A DNA stretch of 64,000 nt from Cavia porcellus (Eukaryota; Chordata; Mammalia; Rodentia; Caviidae), in NCBI RefSeq assembly GCF_034190915.1, contig NW_026947496.1:29942001-30006000 (forward strand). Reading direction: 5' to 3'. Below the pieces are notes generated by a model. It saw only the letters and a list, made by a program, of their open reading frames with translations, did not search any database and was not told the origin of the DNA. Both the position numbers and the translations under genes were made by a program. Of the stretch, positions 21,590 to 33,602 are shown piece after piece; the stretch's first letter is position 1, and every line of letters begins with the position of its first letter.

Positions 21590-22190
21590 GTATAATTCAA
21601 TGCGGGTTCAGTTTTCACTGAAGTTTCCCCAGGATTTTATTGCCTAGCAACTGATAAGAAACATCATCATTTTTGAGGCAATCAGAAAATTAATTTATCC
21701 AAAGAAAATTCTCTCAGTTTCTCAAAGTAAGCATATGACACGTGCTCCTAAGTAAATTTGGCCTGAGGAAGCCTCCGTAGTTGATTGCTCACATAAGGAG
21801 CTGCGTGCAACATTAGTTTGGGCAGAGCTCAGCGAATCACAGTGGCCGAGTTCCAGCCAATCACAGGCATCCGCAGAACCCGGGACGGAAGGAACATGCA
21901 GTTTCAGACTTAACTTTCGGCGGGCTCCCGGGTTCCCAGTGCTTCTTTGCTTAAGCTGCTAAGGGTAACATATTAACATATTTCACCGATGAGGAAATGT
22001 CGCTTGCTTCCGTTCTGTGCGTCGTGGACAGATGGCGTCCCAAAGCGTACGTGAAGGGCATAGGCACAAAGCAGGGCTGTGGATCTGAAAGACAGGGCTG
22101 GGAGCTGAGCGGCGGGCTTAGGGTGACTGGCTGAGATGCAAGGGAAAAGGCACATCCTGGTGGGATCTGGAGGGATGAGGGCTGCATGAC
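21590..22190. promoter_or_regulatory. Promoter-like island upstream of the BTN1A1-like pseudogene
   Basis: This stretch lacks SINEs and is richer in CpG than its surroundings (for example TTTCGGCGGG, GCGTCGTGG, GCGTACGTG). It has an RFX-type X box, CCTAGCAACTGATA (21643-21656), a consensus CCAAT at 21857-21861, and an interferon-response-like CAGTTTTCACTGAAGTTTCC near 21610-21629. It lies 1.5-2 kb 5' of the pseudogene signal exon. Whether it drove that gene or another transcript cannot be told from sequence. Confidence 0.35.
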
Positions 22191-23651
22191 TGGTGAAGCT
22201 TTGCAGGCTGCGTGTGCTTAGGGGACTGCGATCTGAAAAAAGCAAAAAAACAAAGACTGAGAATGTCTTCTGGTCACCTTTCAGTTATATTCAAACAGAT
22301 TTCAAAAGTAGATGTGCCTTAGACTGGGGGTGGGGCCACAGGTCTGTAGTCCCCGTACTCTGGGAGGTTCAAGCAGGAGGATCTCTTTTTAAGTCAAGCC
22401 CAGTCTGTGCAGCTTCGTCAGACTCCATCAAAAAAATAGAAGCCAAGGGAAACTGGGGGCGTAGTTTAGTGTGAAAGCCCTGGGTTCAGTCCCCAGTAAT
22501 GAGGAAATGATGCCTTAAAGATTTGTATGTATGTTGTTTTTTAAACTCTGTATTTTCCAGGTGCTTTAGTTCCCCATATTGTGTGGAGCCCCTCACCCAG
22601 GCAACTTTACGTGGCCCAGTGTGATAAATCTTGTCCCTGCCAGAAGTTCCACTTCTGACCTAGTGACTGCCCATCTTTTTATCTTTTTCTGGTTCATTTG
22701 TTTTGTCACTGCCTCTTCCACTCACACCCTAAGAATCTCTTGACAGCAAATGCTATTTTGTTTGTTTGTTTTGAGACTGGGTCTACATAGTGCAGGTTAA
22801 CCTTGAATTCACTGTGCAACCAAAGCGGTCCTCAAATTCGGGTGATCCTCTTATCTCAGCCTCCTAAGGATTATATATAAGCTAGGATTATATATAGGCT
22901 TGGATGAATTATAACTGGAGAGCAACTGTCTTTTTAGTGTATGAATTCCCCAAGAACATACACGTTTATGCAAAGACCTACAGGTTACTAACCTTCACAT
23001 CTTTCCTGCAACACTGCTGCCCTTTTCGGGGACATTTTTTGTTTTGTGACTGTTCAAATTAATGAAATAAGATTGAAAAATATACAGAAAAATGAGAAAA
23101 AAATATTTCTGTTGCACACTGAAAGGCATTTAACACCGAAGTGGGAAAAGAATAAGGGATGACTTTGTAGAGTGTATAAAGTAGGATCTAGTGCTTGTCT
23201 GCACTGGATTGAAAATGGAGGTCTATTTTTCCAGCCATTTCCTAAGCCAAATTTCCTGACTGATAAACTGCTGAAAGTATATGACAAATTATTGTACTTG
23301 GAGACTTTTTAGTGTCATCCCAAAGTGTACTCATTTATATGCAACATATATATAAAATGCTTCCATTTTCATGTGTTTCTTTTATGGTTTTCTGGTCCAA
23401 TTTCTTGTTTCATACAAACTTATGGAAAAGAGTAGACAGATGCTGACTAAAAATCCTCGCTGAAAAGGAGGCATTAAAGATGGGCTTTAGATGCAGATCA
23501 CTAGAGCCCTCCCAGTTGAAAGAACTACTGGAGACCTGTAGAAAAAAAAAGGGACTCCTGAGCATTGACCTTACATGTCTCCTGACCATTCATGTCTAGA
23601 CTGAAGCTCCTAGAGGATACGTGTCAGTATCCTGCTCTGGAAAAGATGCGG

Positions 23652-23727
23652 ATGGCTGTTTTCCCAAACTCCGTCCTTGGGTATCTGCTCACCCTTATGC
23701 TTCTGCAGCTGCCCACACTGGATGCAG
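23652..23727 (+). pseudogene. BTN1A1-like pseudogene: signal-peptide exon (open)
   Basis: Encodes MAVFPNSVLGYLLTLMLLQL followed by PTLDA, very close to the BTN1A1 signal peptide of other mammals, with donor GCAG|GTAGGT in the normal phase. An upstream in-frame ATG lies at 23646. This exon has no visible damage. Confidence 0.85.
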
Positions 23728-23972
23728 GTAGGTCTCCCTCCTTCCCCAGCTTGTTCTCTCCTCCAGCCCACCGGGTTGAAATGCATCTGCAAATATAAGC
23801 CATCACAGAGGCTCTTCCCAGGTGGGATGTAAGGATCCAGTGTGACCCAGGTGGATACTCCAAAGTGAGAAACATCATGAGCAAGTCTGCTTTCAACTGG
23901 GCCTAGTTCCTATCAGTCTGCAGATGCATCTCCTCACCCAAATCCTACTCTTTGTTTTGTTTTTTGGAGCAG

Positions 23973-24285
23973 CTCCCTTTGAAGTCCTTGTACCTCTGGA
24001 GCCTATCCTAGCTTCAGTGGGTAAAGACTGAGCTGCCATGTTATCTTTCACCAAATGTGAGTGCTGAGCACATGGAACTCCAGTAGTTCCGGAGCACATT
24101 CTCACAGGCTGTGTTGGTGCACAGGATGGGCAAGAGCAGGAGGGAGAGCAGATGCCTGAGTACCAGGGGAGGGTTACTCTAGTCACAGACAACATCACTG
24201 CAGGACATGCAGCGCTGAGGATACATGACATCAGGGCTTTTGATGAAGGGGTGTATGGGTGCCTTCCTGCAGCTGAGAGTGGCTG
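23973..24285 (+). pseudogene. BTN1A1-like pseudogene: IgV exon remnant
   Basis: Acceptor TTGGAGCAG. Opens as APFEVLVPLEPILASVGKD and then hits TGA, where a 2-bp loss has removed part of the expected D-A-E-L-P-C codons. Later pieces (GEQMPEYQGR, LRIHDIRAFDEGVYGC-like, in shifted frames) show it is a BTN IgV. Donor GGCTG|GTAAGT is kept. Net loss against the 348-nt norm is 35 nt. Confidence 0.85.
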
Positions 24286-24560
24286 GTAAGTAAATGGGTT
24301 TTCACTTCTCAGGGGACTCTAGAGGGTATGTGAAAGTGGTTTATAAACTTCACAAGCATGACAGTACGGTGAAGCATTACCACTGTGGTTACGAGTTACC
24401 TACACTTAATGTATAAATACTGCAATGCCTTTTAAAATTATTTTTAGCTATTCAGATTTTAAAAATATCTTGGTGAAATCTTTATCTCAGCTCCATGACA
24501 ATGGAACCTCTATTGCATCAACTTATATTAGTCCCTGTGCTTTTATGTGTAAAGAGAGCA

Positions 24561-24645
24561 TTTTTTTTTTTTTAAGTACCAGGGATTGAACTTATAGTCT
24601 CATTCTTGCCAGGCAGGCGCTTATGCCACTGAGCTAAATCCCCGC
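24561..24645 (-). repeat. ID SINE, reverse
   Basis: Poly(T), AAGTACCAGGGATTGAACTT, GCCACTGAGCTAAATCCCCG in order, the reverse complement of an ID. Lies in the IgV-IgC intron of the pseudogene. Confidence 0.82.
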
Positions 24646-25721
24646 CGGAGAGAGAATTGTCTTGACAGTTGCTTCTAAGAACCTAGAAACCTGACAAAGC
24701 TGTGGCTCTTCTATGAGTCGCAGACCCAATTTTAAAAATAGTAAACTCTGTTAATCTCTTAACACAAATATACATTCATGTAGATACATATACTTTTTTA
24801 ATGGGTACTTTGTTTTGTTTTGGACCAAGCTGCCTTGAACTCACTATGGAGCCCAAATTTACCTCAAACTCAAGATAATCCTCCTGCCTCAGCCTCCCAG
24901 CTGTCCCCCACCATGCCCAGCTATTTTTTAAGTTTTTCTTAGTACATGTTTGTAGTACATATTGATTACATCCATGGTGGGGAGTTGGTATATATACACA
25001 ACCCATCGTCATTCTTTGTACTTTCCCTTCCCTCCTCCCATCTCTTGATCCCCTTGCAAAAGACTGTGTTTATATATTTGACCAGGTATTTTCTATGCCC
25101 TGTAGTTATAAAAAAGAAATCAATAGAAAAGTAAAATCTCAGAAGTAATAAGTTAAATGTGTGAGGAATCTGAAGTAGAAACCATTTAAGAGAATCCTTG
25201 AAAAATATCACAGCAAAGGATCTCTGGGTCTTCTGTGATTCTGTGTCCTCTCCCCCTAGTCATCCAGAGAAAGGCACAGGAAACAATTTTCCTTTCTCCA
25301 GGTCTTCTGTAAACCGTAATACAGCACATGTTCCACCTGTTCTCCCAGCGCTCTGCTCTTCCAACAACAGGGCTCGAGTTCCACTGCTACTGCTCTTTGC
25401 CTGCGCCTCTTGCTGTTGGACTTTGTGTTCCTCTGCCGGAAAGAGCACTTCTTCTCTCTGCCTATTCAGCTCTTATCTGCATTTCAAAGGCCACGTCAAA
25501 TGACCATCCATTCTTTAGGGACAGACTTGTTCTTGATCCCCACATAGCATCTTTCCTTTGAGGTATGTGAAATGTCATTTTACTGGTACCTAAGTTTCCT
25601 TTGAAATGAGGAATTGAGATCTCTCTGTTCCTGTTCTGTCTAGAAGTGCTATAATCCTGTGGTTATAAGGCTTCCAGAAGGTTAACCACTGAAAGATTAA
25701 GGCCCCCTTCTCTCTCCACAG

Positions 25722-25976
25722 CCCTGGGCTCTGACCCTCACATCAGTATGGAATTAGTGCACCTCTGTGGGGTGGTACCCAGAGCCCCAGGTGCAGTGGA
25801 AAACTCCCTCAGAGGCCAAGTTTCTGTCCACATCTGAGTCCAGGAGTCCCGACCAGGAGGGTCTTTTCACCGTGGCAGCTTCCGTGATCATCAGAGACAC
25901 GTCCTTGGAGAATGTGTCCTGTTCCATCCGCAGCTGCTCCTTGGCCAGCAGAAGGAAGCAGGGATTTCCATGTCAG
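25722..25976 (+). pseudogene. BTN1A1-like pseudogene: IgC exon remnant
   Basis: Acceptor CTCTCCACAG and donor GTCAG|GTCAGT match BTN1A1 exactly in position. Against the intact exon at 55320-55601 it lacks 26 bp near the start and 1 bp near the end; otherwise only about 16 differences were counted by eye over about 240 nt. Upstream intron sequence (AACCACTGAAAGATTAAGGC) is also shared. Confidence 0.92.
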
Positions 25977-27210
25977 GTCAGTGGGACAGGGTTGCCATAG
26001 CACCTGGGATGCCTGCTCAGATGCGACTTCACGCCAGAGTTGTTTACTCTTCCCTCAAATCTATAACATCTCTTACTTGCTGACTTGAGAGAGTCCCTAG
26101 AAATGTTACCAGATATGTAAGGATTTTGAAGATACAAACTCTATGTAGATTTTAAGAGATTCCATCTTTTTACAGTGCTTAGGAAATAATTAACCTTTCA
26201 TATAATTAAGTTGCATTTCCATAGGTTTAACAAATTATGGATAGAAAACTTGAGAAAGCACATTTACATCTGCATCAAATATCACAAACTTCTTTGTTAT
26301 TCTAGAAACTACAGTAAGTCCCCAACTTACAGACCTTCAGGTTTTGAACTTTGATACTTTGATGCATACAAGAGACCTCACATTGTGAACATTCATAGAT
26401 GTTCACGGCACCAGCTGGAATCACTTGGATTATGTTGAGGAAAGTGCACATACGAGCTTTATTCTCTCTCTCTCTCTTTTTTTTTTTTTTTTTTTTTTTT
26501 TTTGTTTACAGAAGAAAGTAGCTTTGAAACGAGCTTTATTCTCAATCTTTTGTCATTAAGATTCAGTGTAGCTATCCTAGGCAAGGTGGCACATGCTTGT
26601 AATCACAGCACTAAAGGAAGCTGAAGCAGGAGAGAATCGCTGCGTGTCCAAGGCCAGCCCAAGCTACATGGTGAACCCTTGTCTCAAAAAAAACAATAGA
26701 ACTCCTGCTAGCTACAGCATTTTTCTACTTATAGTACACTGAGGAAATTCCACTCCCATTTTCTGTGAGATTTTTGGTTTTGCATTTGCTTTTTGAGACA
26801 GGCTGGCCTCAACTTGCAACAGTCCTGTCTCAGCCTCCTGAGTGCTGAAATCACAGACATGTATCACCACACTCAGCTTTCTGTAACTTTTTGTGATAGA
26901 AGAATGCCAAATTCATAGTTAACTTTTTTATATCAGTTGATACCATTACGTGATCTTTAGCATATTAATATGAAGTTATAAATTCTTTTCATATTTATAT
27001 TGTATTCTTTTTATGTTCTTTATTAATATATTATTAGAAATTTTCATATTATTAACCAGTTACTTATCTAGATTTTATTGGTTTTTGTTCTTTGTTAATT
27101 TTGGTGTAGTTCAAAGTAGTACTAGCAAGGAGCTCAGGATTTAGCTCCATGGTAGAGCACATCTTAGTGTACTCATCTTCATAAAATGAATGAAGAAACG
27201 TTCCTTCTTC

Positions 27211-27211
<1 letters not shown>

Positions 27212-27253
<42 letters not shown>

Positions 27254-27327
27254 GTACCAGGGATTGAACTCATGACCTCACGCTTGCCAGGCAGGCGCTT
27301 ATTCTGTTGAACTAAATCTGTGGCCCC
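27212..27327 (-). repeat. ID SINE, reverse, with long poly(T)
   Basis: A run of over 35 T from 27217 precedes GGTACCAGGGATTGAACTCA and GAACTAAATCTGTGGCCCCC. CTTCTTCTATTTTT before and CTCTTCTATTTTT after look like a target-site duplication. Confidence 0.85.
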
Positions 27328-27840
27328 CTCTTCTATTTTTGCTCAATGGATTTTAGTCAACTTGGTGTTAATATTTTTTGAAGCATTTGACAATATTGTT
27401 CAATAAAATGATTGGCAAAGGGGCCAGCTGCGTAAGCGCCTTCCTGGCAAGTGCAATGTTGTGAGTTTGAGTCCTCGTATGAAAAAAAAAATTAAGAATT
27501 TAGTTTCCTTAATAGTTATAAGGCTGTTCATATCATTTCATATTTAATGAGAGCAGAGCTTTGTGGTTTTTCAGGAATTGGTGCATTTCACCAAAGATGT
27601 ATAATTTGTGTGTTCAAACTTGTTTACAGTATTCTTTTTCTTATCCTTTGGTGTCTAAAGGATCTATGGTGATATCCAAATATCCAGCTTTTGACTTCAT
27701 TACTGTTTTATTGATTCTGTTTTTAATTTTACTGATTTTTGCTCTGTAGCTTGTAGTAGCCTCAAACTTCTGGTGATCCTCCTGCCTCAGCCTCCTGAGT
27801 GCTGGGATTACAAGTGTGCACACAATGCCTGGCTCTTCCT

Positions 27841-28003
27841 TCTTTTTTTTTTTTTTTTTTTGTCTTTTTGAGACAGGGTCTTGCTGTGCAGTTCTGGCCT
27901 TGAGCTCACTTTGTAGCCCAGGCTAGTGACAAACTTCCAATGATCCTCCTGCCTCGGCCTTCCCTAATGCTGGGATTACAGAAGTGTGCCACCACGCCCA
28001 GCA
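27841..28003 (-). repeat. B1-like SINE, reverse
   Basis: Poly(T), TTTGAGACAGGGTCTTGCTG, CTCACTTTGTAGCCCAGGCT, CCTCCTGCCTCGGCC, GGGATTACAGAAGTGTGCCA: a full reverse B1-like element. Confidence 0.88.
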
Positions 28004-28899
28004 CTTTCTTCCTTCTTGATGTGGGTTTTACTCTCTAGGTTCTTGAGTGGAGCTTAGATTATTAGTTTGCCTTTCCCTTTTTTTTCTGTTTTGGCACTGT
28101 GTGCCTGTTAGGAACTGAACAGGGCTGTAAAAGACTGTCCTCCAGCTGTCAAGAGTTGCCAATTATAGCTGCAAGCAAAAAGGAAGGCACTAGTCCAGCT
28201 TCCACTCACATGCAGCAGCAGAATAAGCAAAAGGCTAGGTGAGAGAAAAGAGCTGGTGCCCTGCTACTCTTCTGCCCTGAGGAACAGAGATGAACAAGGG
28301 TCAGATAGAACCTGTGGCCACAAGGAATTATCTTACTGCCTTTGTGGACCCATCGTTGTGGGACTGGACACAAGACCAAGAGTGGAAAAGTACTGGGCCA
28401 GAGTAGAGTTGATGGATCTTCAGAGTTTCCTAAGAAGACACAAATGTAGCAGGGAGTGGTGGCATATGCCTGTAACCCAGTGCTCAGGAGGCTGAGGCCA
28501 AAGCATTGCCTATTCAAGGCCAGCCTGAACTACATAGGGAGACCCCATCTCAAAAAGCCAAAAAAGGGGGTCGAGAGGATCATTAAATAAGAGGAAGGGA
28601 ATAGAGAGAGGGAAGAGTACGAGGAAGAGAGGATGGGTGGGATCACATATGGGGCAAACATTGAAAGAGAAGTTTCCTCCTGTGAGGAGGTTTGGTGTGG
28701 GTTACCAAGGGGGGCCTTGAGGAACAATACTCCTGGGTGAGAGGATGAGCACATGCATGTAACTGGCTGTGGTTCTTAGCCTGGGGGTGCATATCCCTCA
28801 GTCTGCTGCATACCCAGTCTCGTGGGCAAAAGGCAGCCTCCAATTGGGCCTGGCAAGTCATCTTGAAAAAGCACACACAGTCCTAGGGGATTTCCTTAT

Positions 28900-31320
28900 T
28901 TGCCCATGGCTTTTTAGGTTGATTTCATATGATTAGAAAACAAATGTGTGGCTAAATTTGTTGTTCTTTTATGCCTCAGGATGTGATGTCTTGCTATGTG
29001 GATCTGTAGATACTTGAAAATAATGTTCACTATACTGATACAGGGCGTGATGTTTAGATTGTCTTGTGGAATAGTTTTGTTGAGTTCTAGTTGCTGGTTT
29101 CTATCTACTTGTTCTGTTAATGGCTGACAGAGGATGTTAAAGTATCCAACCATAATTTTGAGTTTACTTCTCTTAAATTTTACTTTCATGTCACACATTT
29201 TGCAGCTTTTTTTCTTGGGTGCATTTACAATTAGGGCTGCTGTCGTGGTGGGCTGACCATTTACCCTTACACAGTGAGCCTCTCCAGAGGTATCTGTTCT
29301 TTTTTTTTTAATCTGAAATCTGCTTCATCTGTTAATATTCTGCCCTGTTTTGATGAATGTTTGCCTGATATAACTTTTTCCATCCTGTCACTCTTTACGT
29401 GCTGTATCAGCTTTTTATCATCATGATCAAAAGACCACCTAGAGGAGAAGAGGTTTATTGTGGTTCCCAGTTTCAGCTCAGCTTGACTGGCTCTCAGACA
29501 GAAACATCATGGCAGGAAGGCGTGGCCGAGCAGAGCTGCCCATGGCACTGCAGTCAGGCAGCAGAGAGAGCTGAGGAAATGTCCCCAAGGTGACACCCCA
29601 CGAACCCCTCAGAAATGGGTATTATTAAGATCCCAGGCCACAAATGGCAAACCTTCTAGAGACAGTGTTCAAACTGCAACCCAAAATCCAGTGCCAACAC
29701 TGAAATTAAACCTGAATACTGAGGTTTTAGTTTTTAAAAAAAACTCGTACATTAACATGTTTCACCTTAAAAGAAAAGCAAATAACACACACACTATAGG
29801 TTCACCACCACTATCCTAGGCCATCTCTCTGATCAATCAAGTTGCCATCACACTTGTCCTGTGAGATTTGAAATAAATTTTGCTCTGATATAGAATTGGA
29901 ATGCTTCTTTAAATCTGCTCCCCTGGTTTATTTTAATTAATGTGTTTAGACCATTTCCATTTAATGTAATTGTTATATTGGGTTAACTCTGCAGTTGTAG
30001 TGTTGCTTTTTGGGGATTGGGAAGTTTTTGAGACAGGGTCTCACTATGTAGCCCAGGCTGGCCTTGAATTCACTGTAATTGTTCTGCCTCAGCTTCCCAA
30101 GTACTGGGGTTTCAGGTGAACACACACATGCTATTTTATGTTTTTTAATATCTTTGCATAGCTGTTTATATAAGTATTATATTACTTGTATAAAATTTAT
30201 CATAGTCTTCTGGTGTCACCATTTTACTAGCTCAACTAAAGTTTAGAAATTTATCTTCCCCTATGTCCTTCACCATTTCCCATTTATAATAAAAGTGTGT
30301 TGACTACTTGTGCATACACTTGTAATGTATACATGAGGTGGTGCTACAATGTAAATATCAAAACAATTCAGAAAACTACAAAACAGAAATATGTACTGTA
30401 TTCATATTTCTGCTTAGTTGATTTGTTTTTTCTTTTTTTCTCTTTTTTTTTCTTTGAGACAGGGTCTCCACTATGCAGTTCAGGCTGGCCTTGAACTCCC
30501 AGCAGTCTTCCTGCCTCAGCCTCCCGAGTACTGGGATTACAGGGTACACCACCACACCTGCCTCTTCATTCTTTATGATCCAAGATTCTTTCTTTTTATC
30601 ATTTCTTTCTGTTCAGAGAATTTCCTTTAGCCGTTCTTTTAGGATGAGTCTGTATGTAATACATTTTTTTGTAACTGTTTGTGTTCATGCCGAAGGGTTT
30701 TGTTTAATGAGAGTTTTCTGTTTGAGCACTTAAAACACTGGATGCCACCTGTTGGCCTCTGTAGTTCACTTGAGAGATCCACCATCTTTTAGATCATTTT
30801 CTCCTTTTAGGTAAGGTGTCGTCCCTCTCTCACTGCTTTTAAAATTTCTTTTGTTTGGGCTGGAGATTTAGCTCAGTGGCATAAGCACCTGCCTTACAAG
30901 CAGGCAGTTGTGAGTTTGATGCCCAGTACCGATAAAAAAGAAATTTCTTTTGTGTTTTGTCTTTAGTTTTCACAGTTTGGTGAACTGCCTTAGTGTGAGT
31001 GATTTGGATTTATCTTACTTTGGTTTTCAGTTTCTTGACTGTAAATTTTCTTCTTTTGCCAAATGTGAGATACTTTTAGCCATTATTTCTTCTCGTACTT
31101 TTTTCAGATCTGTCCTGTTTGTTTTCTTGCAACAGTTCTTTGGTGGTGTAGATGTTAAGTCCTTTGTTACACTTGGAAAGGTCCAGAGGCTGTTTTTTGT
31201 TGTTCTTGTTGTTTTTGTCTTTTATAGTCTTCTCTCTGGGTTTTTCAGATTGGGTTTTTTCTGTTGCTGTATATACAGGTTCCCTGATCCTTTGCTCTTC
31301 ATCTTCCATTTTGCTGTTGC
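28900..31320 (-). mobile_element. Old L1 ORF2/5' fragment, antisense, with nested insertions
   Basis: On + it reads as antisense L1: AATCTGAAATCTGCTTCATC and GCCTGATATAACTTTTTCCA (29320-29390), GACCATTTCCATTTAATGTA (29950), then CCAAATGTGAGATACTTTTA with AGCCATTATTTCTTCTCGTA (31060-31100) and a TTTTTCAGATTGGG motif (31240). Interrupted by an LTR-like piece (about 29400-29870), two reverse B1-like SINEs (30020-30130, 30425-30560) and an ID (30857-30940). Match from memory of mammalian L1 consensus; family not assigned. Confidence 0.65.
30857..30940 (+). repeat. ID SINE inside an older L1
   Basis: GGGCTGGAGATTTAGCTCAG start, GCCTTACAAGCAGGCAGTTG, GAGTTTGATGCCCAGTACCG. AAATTTCTTTTGT on the left recurs as AAATTTCTTTTGT on the right (target-site duplication). 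Confidence 0.92.
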
Positions 31321-31469
31321 TACAGGAGAAACTCCTGTACTGCTAGATGTCATATGCACCAAGTTCATGTCACCCAAAATCAAAGAATAAATTCCAAGGA
31401 ACAAGAGAGAAAGCTACTGCAGGGAGAGCATCCAAAAGTGGTACTAACTTGTCATCCAAAATATGTGGG

Positions 31470-32090
31470 TTTTTCCCACACCATGCAATTCTCCAGTTCT
31501 CTGCAGACACCCACCAGGTGTGCTACAATTCAGTCCAGTTCTGATCTATTCACCTGGCTTTAGCCTGCGATCCATGGGTCGAATGCCCGTTCCCACAAGA
31601 CAGCCCCACTTTACCTAACAGTCACAAGTCCAGTGTACTTGTACTTTCACAGCCCTTTCCTCAATTGCCAGAGTGGTTCACAGAACCTTAGAAACAGTCT
31701 GTCGTCAGTTACTGTTTTGTCATAAAAAGTTATAACTCAGGAACAGCCAAATGGAAGAGATACAGAGGACATGTTGTGCGGGAGAGCAGGGGGCTTTCCT
31801 TTCCTCTAGAGAAGACACCCTTCCAGCAAGTAGTTTGTTCACGGTGGCTGTGGCTTGTTCAGGGTTTTATGGAGGCTTCCTCACCTCCATACGTTGATTA
31901 ATCAAAGCTTTGGCCCTTCTCGCTCACCAGCAGGTGGGGCTGAAAGTTGCAATCTTCTGATTCCTTGGCAGGTTTCCTGCCTACAAGCCCCACATGGAGA
32001 CTCTGTCAACAGCTAGGCAGGAGCTTACAGGAACCTGTGTTAGCAGAGGAAGAAATGGTTGCCTTCCACAAGGGCTAATATCCCTTCAAA
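31470..32090. mobile_element. LTR-like sequence (ERVL/MaLR type)
   Basis: Contains CAATTCAGTCCAGTTCTGAT, TTTTATGGAGGCTTCCTCAC, TTGATTAATCAAAGCTTTGG and GGTGGGGCTGAAAGTTGCAA in an order I associate with an ERVL-type LTR read in antisense. Boundaries and family are uncertain. Confidence 0.45.
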
Positions 32091-32631
32091 TTGTTCTTTT
32101 TTTAAATAGATCCTCTAGAAAAGACCATAGGGAACCTATTTAAAGCATTGAAAATAACCAGTTTATCTTCTAGATGACCTAGGGTGAGCTTTGCTCATTA
32201 TAATACTCAGTTTGCCAAGTGTGGTGACACACCTATAATCTCAGCACTCTGGAGGCTGAGGCAGGGGGATCGCCACAAATTCCAGCCTCGAGTACACAGG
32301 GAGACCCTGTCTCAATAAAACAGAGAAAGAAAAAAATGTATATAATAACACTCAATTCTTTGAGCCAGAGGTGTTCCCATATGCCATTCTCAAGTGCTAG
32401 GTTAATGCAAAGCATGACCACAGATTGCTTGCACAGGAATGTGCCCCATTCTGGCTACATGGTGGGTGTCTGTAGTACAAATGTACATGCATCTGCCTGG
32501 TAAAACTCCTGTGCTACCTTTTCCCAGGGAAACACTGCTTTAGGAGTTACTGCCCTGTTTCTCTTTATCTGAACTCCTCCAACTTTTTTTTTTCTTGGCT
32601 ATGTCATACCTTTGCATTTCCATATAAGTTT

Positions 32632-33480
32632 TATTTATTTTTTTAGGGCTGACTAATAGAATTATGTTTTGTTTTGTGGAGTTTTTTTGAAGAGAATAAA
32701 ACCAAATGAGACAAAACAAAATAGAGTCAGTCAAAACAAAAGGATGGACATAGTACATGACTTAAAAACAAAATACAAGGTGATCAACAATGATTACCAT
32801 GATGCTTCTTGTTATCTTCAAAAGAATTTCCCATACCATCAGGCATAATAAAATTGAACAAAAAGTACAAAACAAAACCAATAAAAACAAAACATTGGAG
32901 ACATAGGATTTCAAAAGAAGATAGTAGTAAAATCACAAAGGGTATCATAATGCATCTTACTGTCTTTAAAGTAGTTGCCTATACCATCAGACATCATACT
33001 ATCAAACAAAACAGAATAGAATAAAATCAGTCAAAACAAGACAGTGAAAACAATACAGGGCTTCAGATCAAGCTAATAGGAAATCAAAAATGGTTACCAT
33101 AATATATCCTGCTGTCTTTGGAATAGCTGTCCATGCCATCAAATGTAATACAAGTAGACAAACTGGAGCAGAGTAAAGCCAAACTAAATAGAGTGATGAA
33201 AACAGTATGGGTTTCAAATTATAGTGACCACTACCTTCCCTTTTTAGACAGTTCCTCCCCTTTCACTTTCACAGGGTACATTGTACATTTTGGATCCCAC
33301 TAACTCCTTTAGTTTTTATATTAGGGAGGCAACCTGCTATTTACCTAAGTGATTCTGAACCTTTTTACCCCTGAGCATGACCTCAAGTAGGATCCATTTA
33401 CCTACAAGAGCCTCAGGTTTTCTTTCTTTATAGCTGAGTAGTTTTCCATTGTATAAAAGTGTCATGGTTTTCTATATCAT
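32632..33480 (-). mobile_element. L1 3' end with tandem ~150-bp monomers, reverse
   Basis: Bounded by CCATATAAGTTTT at 32619-32631 and again at 33481-33493, a target-site duplication in the older L1. Read on the - strand it starts with an L1 ORF2-terminus-like segment (ACAATGGAAAACTACTCAGC, TATAAAGAAAG), continues through a purine-rich 3' UTR part, and then runs through at least three monomers: the marker ATACCATCAG (or ATGCCATCAA) lies at 32833, 32981 and 33133, spacing 148 and 152. An A-rich tail ends at 32632. Confidence 0.75.
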
Positions 33481-33500
33481 CCATATAAGTTTTTTTTTTC

Positions 33501-33602
33501 CTATTTTTTTTTTAAATCTTTTTTATCGGTACCGGGGATCGAACTCACGACTGCCTGCTTGCAAGGCAGGTGCTTATGCCGCGGAGCTAAATCCCCAGCC
33601 CC
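33501..33602 (-). repeat. ID SINE, reverse
   Basis: TTTTTTATCGGTACCGGGGA ... GGAGCTAAATCCCCAGCCCC; the flanking TATAAGTTTT on both sides is a target-site duplication. It landed in or next to the duplicated target of the neighbouring L1 end, so it is the younger insertion. Confidence 0.92.

Larger units (their letters stand above)
15105..21590. other. Intergenic region between BTN2A2 and the BTN1A1-like pseudogene
   Basis: No coding exon recognised. The first part presumably contains the BTN2A2 3' UTR, but no convincing AATAAA was found close to the stop. Contents: B1-like + at 16120-16275, an MLT1-like LTR (16630-16990), reverse ID (17225-17297), the monomer-bearing L1 end (18312-19186), LTR-like sequence (about 19380-20140), three B1-like + elements (20230-20370, 20428-20545, 20555-20690) and a GC-richer segment of unknown nature at about 20750-21050. 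Confidence 0.65.

Noticed and set aside
30950..31390. 146-codon open frame on +
   Set aside because: It is the antisense of an old L1; the Phe/Leu/Val-rich translation is typical of reversed A-rich L1 sequence.
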